6,727 bases of DNA, taken from Treponema sp. Its GTDB lineage: Bacteria; Spirochaetota; Spirochaetia; Treponematales; Treponemataceae. Under the pieces are notes generated by a model. That model had not been told where the DNA came from. It saw only the letters and a list, made by a program, of their open reading frames with translations, and ran no database searches. The position numbers and the translations under genes were made by a program. Shown here piece after piece: positions 1-6,520 of the stretch (position 1 is its first letter; each line of letters begins with the position of its first letter). The stretch is taken from assembly GCA_017614655.1 (NCBI GenBank), contig JAGABO010000009.1, forward strand, positions 1 through 6,727, written 5' to 3'.

Positions 1-2
1 AA

Positions 3-2063
3 TATTCAAATCATCATATTTATGCACCTTATCCCGTATTTATTGTTTTTATTACCTGTTCCGTAAGCCTTATAAGAATGAGGCAGCTTCTGGAAAATAT
101 CAGAAAAACAAATGTGATTAAAAAAATGCAGGAGCAGGCAGAAAAGGAAAGTAAACTTAAGTCACAGTTTCTTGCAAATATGAGTCATGAAATCAGGACG
201 CCGATGAATGCAATTGTCGGAATGAGTGAACTTGCGCTTGATTTTAATTTAACTGATGCAGAAAAAAATACGGTTCGTCAGATTCGTTCGGCTGGAATAA
301 GTCTTGTTGGAATTATAAATGACATTCTTGATTTTTCAAAAATTGAATCCGGCAAGATGGAAATTGTTCCCGCTGATTATGATGTGCTTAAACTGATGAA
401 TGATATTGCAAATGTTGTTCTTGTGCGTCTTAAGTCAAAACCTGTTGAACTTTTTATCGAAGCAGATGAAACGGTTCCGGCAGACTTTAACGGCGATGAC
501 ATGAGGATAAGGCAGATTATAATCAATCTTGCGGGTAACTCTGCAAAGTTTACCGAAAAAGGTTCTGTTACAATCCGCATAGAAAATCTTGAACGGTATG
601 AAAATAGAAGCGGATTAAAAATCAGTGTGATTGATACCGGTGTTGGAATTAAAGAGGCAGATATGGAACGGCTCTTCGGTGAATTCCAGCAGGTAGACAT
701 GACGATGAACCGTACTAAGGGCGGAACGGGACTTGGACTTGCAATTTCAAAAAATCTTTCTGAACTGATGGGCGGTTCAATCAGCGTACAGTCAGAGTAT
801 GGAAAAGGTTCCTGTTTTACCGTTAATCTTCCCCAGAAAAAAATTAGTGATGATTTAAGCAGTGCACGTTATAAAAAACTTTTTGATGCGGCAGATACAG
901 TTTCTGAGCTTCCATATTTAAAAAGAATTTCGGTTACCGCTCTTTTAAATAAACCGGAGTACTCTTCGCTTTTTGCAGGAACTTCCGAAGAAGTTGATTT
1001 TATCTGTCCTGATGCAAAGCTTCTTATAGTTGATGACAATGAAGTAAATATTCAGGTTGCAGAGGGACTTCTTAAAAAGTTTGCCGCTCAGTGTGATTCT
1101 GCCTTAAGCGGTTTTGAAGCCCTTAACATGATTACAGAAAAGAATTACGACATAATTTTTATGGATCATCAGATGCCCGTAATGGACGGAGTAGAAACGC
1201 TAAAAAAAATCCGCGAGCAGGAAAAGAAGGAAGGTGGTCACAGAATCATCGTTGCCCTTAGTGCAAATGCCGTTAATGGGGCAAGAGAAATGTTCCTTGG
1301 TTACGGCTTTGATGATTTTCTTTCTATACCGGTTCAGAGAAAAGATTTTGCACAGTGTCTTTCTAAACACCTTCGCGCAGAAATTATAAAAAAAACTGAT
1401 TCCGCTTCTGATCCGTTACAGGAAGAAAAGTTTCCGGATGATGTTTATATTCCCGATGAAAGATTTATCGATAAAAAAAGTGCACTTGAAAATTCGGGAA
1501 GCTATGAGAACTGGCTTTCTGCTGCAAAAACATTTTATTCAACACTGGAAGAAAAAGCTTCCCTTATTGAATCATTCTATAAAGAAAACAATGCCGATGA
1601 TTATACGATTCAGGTGCACGCGTTAAAAAGTGCCGCACGTATAATAGGAGCAGTAAATCTTTCTAAGCTTGCAGAAGATCTGGAGACACGCGGAAATAAA
1701 ATAAGAAGCCGTTCTCCGGATTCAGAAGAAGCCGCTGCGTTTATAAAGGAAAATACCGAACCTCTTCTTTTATTTTACCGTTCGTATAAGGAAGCCCTTG
1801 CGCCGTGTTTTACACAGGAGAAATCTTTTGCAAAGATGCAGCTTTCTTCTGATGAACTTAACGAAGTTTTAAATCGTATTATACTTGCATCAAAAAAATG
1901 CGACCTTGATTCGATAGAAAAAAATCTTGAAATTTTAAAAGGCTCAGAGCTCCCTGAGTATTGTGTTCCGTTACTTAGTGAACTGGAAAATGCAGTACAG
2001 AATATCGAGTTTGAACAGATTGTACAGACCGCAGAAAAAATGAAATCCGGGAATATTTTATAA
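3..2063 (+). CDS. Membrane-bound hybrid sensor histidine kinase (HisKA-HATPase-REC-HPt), 5' truncated by window edge
   Basis: This is a phosphorelay sensor kinase at the inner membrane. It would autophosphorylate on His and pass phosphate to an internal receiver Asp and then to an HPt His. The frame is open to the left edge. Codons before ATG 78 encode a hydrophobic stretch (PVFIVFITCSVSLI) followed by Arg residues, which looks like the last transmembrane helix, and no Shine-Dalgarno precedes 78. Counting from the Met at 78: a helical linker (about 5-28); HisKA with H-box SHEIRTP, phospho-His H37; HATPase with N-box N150/N154, G1 DTGVGI from D186 and G2 GGTGLGL 215-221; a roughly 58-residue spacer; REC from about 314 with acidic D319/D320 and phospho-Asp D363 (MDHQMPVMDG); HPt with H514 in HALKSAARIIG; and a helical tail from about 590. 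The REC Lys normally before the conserved Pro is Ile (I417, SIPV). The signal sensed and the output regulator are not visible. The domain calls are secure; the missing N-terminus is inferred. Confidence 0.95.
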   Translation, partial: YSNHHIYAPYPVFIVFITCSVSLIRMRQLLENIRKTNVIKKMQEQAEKESKLKSQFLANMSHEIRTPMNAIVGMSELALDFNLTDAEKNTVRQIRSAGISLVGIINDILDFSKIESGKMEIVPADYDVLKLMNDIANVVLVRLKSKPVELFIEADETVPADFNGDDMRIRQIIINLAGNSAKFTEKGSVTIRIENLERYENRSGLKISVIDTGVGIKEADMERLFGEFQQVDMTMNRTKGGTGLGLAISKNLSELMGGSISVQSEYGKGSCFTVNLPQKKISDDLSSARYKKLFDAADTVSELPYLKRISVTALLNKPEYSSLFAGTSEEVDFICPDAKLLIVDDNEVNIQVAEGLLKKFAAQCDSALSGFEALNMITEKNYDIIFMDHQMPVMDGVETLKKIREQEKKEGGHRIIVALSANAVNGAREMFLGYGFDDFLSIPVQRKDFAQCLSKHLRAEIIKKTDSASDPLQEEKFPDDVYIPDERFIDKKSALENSGSYENWLSAAKTFYSTLEEKASLIESFYKENNADDYTIQVHALKSAARIIGAVNLSKLAEDLETRGNKIRSRSPDSEEAAAFIKENTEPLLLFYRSYKEALAPCFTQEKSFAKMQLSSDELNEVLNRIILASKKCDLDSIEKNLEILKGSELPEYCVPLLSELENAVQNIEFEQIVQTAEKMKSGNIL

Positions 2064-2087
2064 AACTCCTGTAATGAGCTCTGCGTG

Positions 2088-2116
2088 TTGTCTATAACTT
2101 CTATTTATACTATCAT
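2088..2116 (+). promoter_or_regulatory. Candidate sigma-70-type promoter for the barrel/Ig operon
   Basis: TTGTCT at 2088-2093 and TATCAT at 2111-2116 are separated by exactly 17 bases. They match the consensus -35 and -10 at 4/6 and 5/6 positions. Transcription would start near 2123, giving a leader of about 40 nt before the ATG at 2165. An overlapping TATACT at 2106-2111 is an alternative -10 but has no -35 at usable spacing. In AT-rich DNA such matches arise by chance, so this is a prediction from pattern only. It is the best candidate in the 101-bp gap after the kinase gene. Confidence 0.45.
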
Positions 2117-2153
2117 TAAATTGAATTTGCGGATTTATTAATAATTCGTAAGT

Positions 2154-2158
2154 GGAGG
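2154..2158 (+). promoter_or_regulatory. Shine-Dalgarno site of the barrel gene
   Basis: GGAGG ends six bases before ATG 2165. This full-strength site decides the start in favour of 2165 over the next in-frame ATG three codons downstream (2174). Confidence 0.85.
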
Positions 2159-2164
2159 AAAAAA

Positions 2165-3241
2165 ATGAAAAAAATGCTGGCATTAACTGCTTTGGTTGTT
2201 ATGACTGCTGCAGAAATTTTTGCTTATAATCCGCCTGTTGGTGGAGAGGATTTATTTAAGTGGACAAGTCCTGACCTTATTATGGGCGGCGCATCTGCAA
2301 CCGGCGGTGCATTTCTTAATGTAGTTCCGCCTTCTATCTGTTACAATCCTGCCCTTACTGCAAGGGAAGACAGAACCATGGTTGATTTTAGCGGAACCCT
2401 TTTCTTTAACTCAGAAAAAGTAAATCTTCCGGGTGATGAAGATTCTTTCTTTGGTGCAGGCTTTCAGCTGGGAACTATCATACCGACACGCTATTATGTG
2501 TTTACAGTTACGGGCCAGGGACTTTTTTCGGGGTTCAACACATTTGACGTGAAGGATTCTGTTGTATTTCACGGCGGTGCTTCAAAGGATATTATAGAAA
2601 ACAGGCTGTATGTCGGAATGAATATTTATGCCGGTTTTTATTTCGGTGACAATTCTGATTTTACAATCGGTGTTGATTTTGGTGCCCTTTATTATTTCGA
2701 AAAAGATATCGGTATTCTTAAAAAGCCGCGCATGGGATTTTCTCTTCTTAACGTCGGTAAACCTCTTTCGGGATACGAGACATACGGATACGATTATGAC
2801 AATTACGGAGAAGATTCATCATATCCGGGAATCTTAACTCCGCGTGCATCTTTTGCAGCAACCCTGTTTGATACGTCTAACTTCGACGGTTTCTTCAGCA
2901 CGGATGTTTCTTTCCCGACTTTCCAGAATGTTGTTCTTGATTTTTCTTTTGCAACAACCTTCTTAAATCTTGTTACTCTTTCTGCAGCTTATCAGGTTAA
3001 CTTCCGCGAAATGATGGAAGACGTAAACAATGCAGTTACTCCAAGCATCGGACTTAACTTCCATTTTGAAATCAATTCTTCAAAACTGAATAAGCCGGGC
3101 TGGGAAAGAAGCCAGGTTCTTCCTTCTTTTGCATGGCAGGAAATCTACAAAGGTATTCATGCAGCAAGTTTCGGATTCAAGGCAAATCTTGGTATGGCCG
3201 ATAAATCAGCTCCGGAAATCATTCTCTGGGACGAGGAGTAA
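2165..3241 (+). CDS. Probable outer-membrane beta-barrel protein, UPF0164/FadL- or PorV-like
   Basis: This 358-residue exported protein probably forms a barrel in the outer membrane. A Sec signal peptide is clear: MKKM, a hydrophobic core LALTALVVMTAA, and likely cleavage after A20 (EIFA|YNPP). The mature N-terminus is Gly-rich (GGEDLFKW, MGGASATGGAF) and carries an NPALTA motif resembling the NPA motif near the start of FadL/PorV-type barrels. The rest is dominated by short alternating aromatic/polar segments ending in Gly or Asn turns, as expected for membrane beta strands, with no long hydrophobic helix. Length and style fit UPF0164, a family known in Treponema pallidum and linked there to FadL-like transporters. 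The last strand-like segment (AASFGFKANLGM) is followed by a short acidic tail ending WDEE rather than by the terminal aromatic residue usual in barrels. The stop lies 3 nt before the Ig-repeat gene, implying a joint function. Cargo or transport substrate cannot be read from the sequence. Export is secure; the family call is moderate. Confidence 0.75.
   Translation: MKKMLALTALVVMTAAEIFAYNPPVGGEDLFKWTSPDLIMGGASATGGAFLNVVPPSICYNPALTAREDRTMVDFSGTLFFNSEKVNLPGDEDSFFGAGFQLGTIIPTRYYVFTVTGQGLFSGFNTFDVKDSVVFHGGASKDIIENRLYVGMNIYAGFYFGDNSDFTIGVDFGALYYFEKDIGILKKPRMGFSLLNVGKPLSGYETYGYDYDNYGEDSSYPGILTPRASFAATLFDTSNFDGFFSTDVSFPTFQNVVLDFSFATTFLNLVTLSAAYQVNFREMMEDVNNAVTPSIGLNFHFEINSSKLNKPGWERSQVLPSFAWQEIYKGIHAASFGFKANLGMADKSAPEIILWDEE
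3233..3238 (+). promoter_or_regulatory. Shine-Dalgarno of the Ig-repeat gene, embedded in the end of the barrel gene
   Basis: GAGGAG, the last two Glu codons of the barrel gene, doubles as the ribosome binding site for ATG 3245, with six bases between. The barrel stop codon (3239-3241) sits between site and start. Terminating ribosomes therefore finish on top of the next start region, the usual arrangement for translational coupling. Confidence 0.8.
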
Positions 3242-3244
3242 AAA

Positions 3245-6200
3245 ATGAAAGTAACTTCGAATAAAATTAAAGCTGTACTTTTTACATCTGCACTTCTTTT
3301 TTCTGCACAGGCATTTGCTGAACATTCTGCAGATTATATTTCTCCGAATAACGACGGCGTAAAGGATTCTCTTGAAGTTCCGCTTAAGATAAAAGAAAAG
3401 CGCTATATTTCGGCCTGGAGTTTTGTCATCACAAATGAGTCAGGTGATACAGTTCGTAAGATTGCAAACAAGGAACGCTTTGAAGAAAAAGTAACCTTCT
3501 TTACTTTTTTTAAGCGCCTCTTTACACCGAAACAGAATGTAGAGATTCCTTCTTCTGTTGTATGGAACGGCTTCCTTGATGACGGTTCTCTCGCTCCAGA
3601 CGGAACTTACTATTACTATTTTACTGCAACAGATGATTCCGGAAATACCGGAACAACAAGCAGACACACTGTTATCGTAGACAACACGGCTCCGAAAATC
3701 AATCTTGAACAGCTTGCAGAAAAGAACTTCGGCGAAGGAAACAAATCTACATTAAAGATTAATCAGAACGGTTCATCAGAAGAACTGTGGACTGCAAACA
3801 TTAAGGACACTGACGGAAGAACCGTACGCACCTGGAAATGGACAAAAGCACAGCCTGCCCAGATTGAGTGGGACGGAACTGACGACAAAGCTTCTATGGT
3901 TTCTGACGGCGTTTATAATTACGAAATTACTTCTACTGACCTTGCAGGAAACGTTTCGGAAAAAGCTCAGATTACAAACATCATCTTCTCTGCAGAAAAA
4001 CCGGAAACTGCTGTTGCAATCAACGGTTCCCGCTATTTTGCTCCGGAAGGAAAAACTTCTTCTATTAAAACAGTTGACCTTGCTGTTTCTGTTCCGCTTC
4101 CGGTTTCTAAGGCAAACGGACTTACTTCCTGGAAAGTTGAAGTTGTAGGAAAGAAGGACGGAAAAGTTTACCGCACTTATGAAGGAACAAACAATCCGCC
4201 GGAAAAAGTTACCTTTGACGGAAATGATGATTCAGGTTCTCCGTTAAAAGAAGGTGAGTACCGCGCAAGAGTAACTGCAAAGTATCTTAACGGATATGAA
4301 CCTCCTGTAGTTTATTCAGGTGCATTTGTTCTTGATAATACTCCGCCATCTGCAACAGTTGCAGCCGGCAAAAATATTTTTAACGGTGACGGAACCTTCA
4401 GCATTTCGCAGAGCTTTGTGAGCGAAGAAGAGTACACCGGCGAAAAAAGCTGGACCGGTAAAATCATTTCAAAGGCAGACAAGACTGTTGTAAAGCAGTT
4501 TGATTTTGGAACTTCACTTCCGGAAAATGTTGAATGGAACGGTTTTGCTGATGACGGAACACTTGCAAAAGATGGAACTTATATCTATGAACTCGAGGTA
4601 ATTGAACTTGCAGGAAATACTGCAACCTGTTCAACAAGCGAGTTTAAGCTTGATACAAGCAAAACTGAATTAAGTCTCTCTGTAACACCGCAGGCATTTT
4701 CTGCAAAAGGAAACAGCTCTGTAAAGAATGTAACAATCAACTCACGCGCAAATGCTACAAGCGGACTTAAAGAATATAAGTTCACGATTTTTGATTCAGC
4801 AAATAAAGCTGTATGGACACAGGGCGGAACTGCAAACCTTCCTGCAAACCTTAAATGGAACGGACTTGCTTCTGACGGAACAGTCTGCGCAGACGGAAAC
4901 TACTATGTCGTTCTTGATACGGTTGCCGTGTCAGGTACAAAGGCTACTGCAAAGAGCGTTCCGTTTGCAATTGATTCTGTAAACCCGACTGTTGACCTTA
5001 CTGCTGATTACACGGTTTTCTCTCCGGACGGAACAAGTTCAAGGCAGGATCTTCCTGTTAAAGTTACAAATGCTTCCGTAGAAAACAAGTGGACTGGAGA
5101 AATCAAAAATAAGGCTGGAAAAGTTGTAAAGCATTATAACTGGACAAATAAGCCTTCTGATTTTAAGTGGGACGGAAAAGACGACAACGGAAATAAAGTA
5201 GAAAACGGAACTTATTCAATAACAGTTTCTGCAGTTGATGCAGCCGGTAACTCTGTTGCAAAAACGCTTTCCAACATTCAGCTCGACTCGCGCCCTGTTA
5301 CAGCTTTCGTAACGAATGAACTTCAGGGATTCTCTCCAAACGGAGACGGACATCTGGAAGCACAGACTTTCAGAATTACAACTTCTGTAAAAGAAGGAAT
5401 TGCTGCATGGACTTTTGTTGTTGCTGATTCAACGGGAAAAGGCGTAAAGACCTTCAGCAGCAAGACTGTTAAAGACGGAGTTCTTCCTTCGACAATTACC
5501 TGGGGCGGTGACACAGATGCCGGTACTGTAGCAGACGGAACCTTTACAGGAAAACTTCATATTGAATATGCAAAGGGTAACGTTGTAGACACTGCAACTT
5601 CTCCGTTTATCTGTACTGCAAATCCGCCGCAGCTGAGCGTAAAGACTGCAACAGCAACCGGTTCAGGATACTTTAGCCCGGATAACGACGGTAACGATGA
5701 TGACCTCTTTATTCAGCTTAAGTGCCGGACAATTGCAAACCTTAAGAACTGGTCGTTTACTGTTTATGACAGAAACGGTGCTCCTTTCTGGAAGACAAGC
5801 GGAAAGTCTGCAATTACTGAACGCATGGTATGGGACGGACGCGGAAACAACGGTGAACTTGTAACAAGTGCCGAAGACTATCCGTGTGTATTCGAAGTAA
5901 CCGATGATCTTGGAATGACAAGCCGCGAAAAGAAAGTCATCAATGTTGATGTTCTTGTTGTTCGTGACGGAGACAAGCTTAAGATGCAGGTTCCTTCGAT
6001 TATCTTCCGCTCAGATGCAGCAGACTTCCTTCTTAAGGGAGAAAAGGATGCTGCCGGAAAAACAGCACCGACAGGAATTACGGCAGAGCAGAGGACTAAC
6101 AACGAACGCGTCATCAAGCGTATTGCAGAAATCCTCAAGAAGTTCGGCGATTACAAGGTTACGATTGTAGGACACTCTAACCGCACAACTACAGATCCTA

Positions 6201-6418
6201 ATGAAGAAACTGTAGACAATCCATCAGGATGGGGAAGGGCACTTACTCCGCTTTCCCGCGAACGTGCACAGTATGTAAAGAGCCTTCTTACAAAGCACGG
6301 TATTTCCGGTTCAAGACTTTCTGTTGACGGTAAGGGTGGAACAGAACCTGTTGCCGACACAAAGGACAAGAATGTTAACTGGAAGAACCGCCGCGTTGAA
6401 TTTATTCTTGAAAAATAA
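3245..6418 (+). CDS. Secreted protein with eight FlgD-type Ig-like repeats and a C-terminal OmpA-like domain
   Basis: This 1057-residue exported protein probably spans part of the periplasm as a rod. A Sec signal peptide with core AVLFTSALLFSAQAFA is cleaved after A25. There is no lipobox Cys, so it is not a lipoprotein. Residues 31-900 hold eight FlgD-type Ig-like units, each with an [FY]-x-[SAG]-P-like opening, a V-x-W-[DN]-G box and a DGTY/AGN end. From about 915 is an OmpA-like domain starting VPSIIFRSDAADF. It has helix motif LSRERAQYVKSLL (1003-1015), RLSVDGKGG and the terminal signature WKNRRVEF. The residue expected to be the ligand-binding Asp is Asn (GHSN, N979), and the loop to the conserved Arg (R1007) is about 13 residues longer than in typical OmpA domains, so peptidoglycan binding is uncertain. 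Repeat 1 carries an aromatic/basic insertion (about 77-98). It is coupled to the barrel gene upstream and closed by a strong terminator. It is not the flagellar hook-capping FlgD, which shares only the Ig-like fold. Domain calls are strong; the biological role is unknown. Confidence 0.88.
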   Translation: MKVTSNKIKAVLFTSALLFSAQAFAEHSADYISPNNDGVKDSLEVPLKIKEKRYISAWSFVITNESGDTVRKIANKERFEEKVTFFTFFKRLFTPKQNVEIPSSVVWNGFLDDGSLAPDGTYYYYFTATDDSGNTGTTSRHTVIVDNTAPKINLEQLAEKNFGEGNKSTLKINQNGSSEELWTANIKDTDGRTVRTWKWTKAQPAQIEWDGTDDKASMVSDGVYNYEITSTDLAGNVSEKAQITNIIFSAEKPETAVAINGSRYFAPEGKTSSIKTVDLAVSVPLPVSKANGLTSWKVEVVGKKDGKVYRTYEGTNNPPEKVTFDGNDDSGSPLKEGEYRARVTAKYLNGYEPPVVYSGAFVLDNTPPSATVAAGKNIFNGDGTFSISQSFVSEEEYTGEKSWTGKIISKADKTVVKQFDFGTSLPENVEWNGFADDGTLAKDGTYIYELEVIELAGNTATCSTSEFKLDTSKTELSLSVTPQAFSAKGNSSVKNVTINSRANATSGLKEYKFTIFDSANKAVWTQGGTANLPANLKWNGLASDGTVCADGNYYVVLDTVAVSGTKATAKSVPFAIDSVNPTVDLTADYTVFSPDGTSSRQDLPVKVTNASVENKWTGEIKNKAGKVVKHYNWTNKPSDFKWDGKDDNGNKVENGTYSITVSAVDAAGNSVAKTLSNIQLDSRPVTAFVTNELQGFSPNGDGHLEAQTFRITTSVKEGIAAWTFVVADSTGKGVKTFSSKTVKDGVLPSTITWGGDTDAGTVADGTFTGKLHIEYAKGNVVDTATSPFICTANPPQLSVKTATATGSGYFSPDNDGNDDDLFIQLKCRTIANLKNWSFTVYDRNGAPFWKTSGKSAITERMVWDGRGNNGELVTSAEDYPCVFEVTDDLGMTSREKKVINVDVLVVRDGDKLKMQVPSIIFRSDAADFLLKGEKDAAGKTAPTGITAEQRTNNERVIKRIAEILKKFGDYKVTIVGHSNRTTTDPNEETVDNPSGWGRALTPLSRERAQYVKSLLTKHGISGSRLSVDGKGGTEPVADTKDKNVNWKNRRVEFILEK
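3335..5944 (+). repeat. Eight tandem FlgD/Ig-like protein repeats (protein residues 31-900)
   Basis: The units share a W-[DN]-G box whose aromatic residue falls at 107, 209, 324 (Phe), 431, 538, 642, 753 and 863. Spacings are 102, 115, 107, 107, 104, 111 and 110 residues. Each box is followed by a DG/NG/EG-[TNVE]-[YF] strand, and several units end in D-x-AGN (234-236, 456-458, 667-669). Units open with YISPNNDG, NFGEGN, YFAPEG, IFNGDG, AFSAKG, VFSPDG, GFSPNGDG and YFSPDNDG. Divergence between units is high, so this is an old duplication rather than a recent DNA-level tandem repeat. Unit 8 lacks the usual DGTY strand and has EDYPCVFEV instead. Confidence 0.85.
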
Positions 6419-6443
6419 AGCGTAGTTTTATTGCGCAGATACG

Positions 6444-6474
6444 GCAGCCCTTAAATACGGGGGCTGCTTTTTTT
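6444..6474 (+). terminator. Intrinsic terminator after the barrel/Ig operon
   Basis: GCAGCCC (6444-6450) pairs perfectly with GGGCTGC (6461-6467) across a 10-base loop and is followed by seven T residues (6468-6474). It begins 25 bases after the stop codon at 6418. The GC-rich stem plus U-tract is a textbook factor-independent terminator and separates this operon from the SPFH gene. Confidence 0.93.
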
Positions 6475-6481
6475 ATGTAAA

Positions 6482-6511
6482 ATCAGAAAAAACTGTGTTA
6501 TAATTTCTGAT
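6482..6511. promoter_or_regulatory. Perfect 8-bp inverted repeat bracketing the -10 box, candidate operator
   Basis: ATCAGAAA (6482-6489) and TTTCTGAT (6504-6511) are exact reverse complements 14 bases apart, 22 bases centre to centre, about two helical turns. The second arm overlaps the last base of TATAAT and the predicted start point. The position suits binding by a dimeric repressor. There is no T-tract, and the upstream arm would not be transcribed from this promoter, so an RNA hairpin is unlikely. Chance occurrence is possible in AT-rich sequence. Confidence 0.45.
6496..6504 (+). promoter_or_regulatory. Extended -10 promoter of the SPFH-domain gene
   Basis: TGTTATAAT contains a perfect TATAAT (6499-6504) with a TG one base upstream, an extended -10 element. 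Only a weak -35 (TGTAAA, 6476-6481, 17-base spacer) is present, which extended -10 promoters tolerate. Initiation would fall near 6511, about 20 bases before the start codon, leaving a very short leader. Confidence 0.7.
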
Positions 6512-6520
6512 AATAAATCT

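Noticed and set aside
78..80. ATG 78 as the true start of the kinase
   Set aside because: There is no Shine-Dalgarno, and the upstream in-frame codons encode a membrane helix that continues into the linker.
377..700. 107-codon open frame on the - strand inside the kinase gene
   Set aside because: It overlaps the HATPase-coding region, has low-complexity Ser-rich translation and no recognisable domain. It is a shadow of the sense gene; the other antisense and out-of-frame frames inside the kinase, barrel and Ig genes were rejected for the same reason.
2074..2084. GAGCTC palindrome in the gap after the kinase as a terminator stem
   Set aside because: It is a 6-base palindrome without loop room or a T-tract, which is restriction-site-like chance rather than a terminator.
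2106..2111. TATACT as the -10 box of the barrel operon
   Set aside because: No -35-like hexamer lies 16-18 bases upstream; TATCAT at 2111 with TTGTCT at 2088 fits better.
3245..3322. Ig-repeat protein as a lipoprotein
   Set aside because: No Cys occurs near the signal peptide end; the cleavage region AQAFA-EH is a signal peptidase I site.
3335..5944. Recent tandem duplication at DNA level in the Ig-repeat region
   Set aside because: Only short words such as GACGGAAC recur, and they encode the shared DGT motif; the units are too divergent for recent copying.
3245..6418. Ig-repeat protein as flagellar hook-capping protein FlgD
   Set aside because: It has a signal peptide, eight Ig units and an OmpA domain. 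FlgD is a much shorter protein with one such Ig fold and is not exported by Sec.
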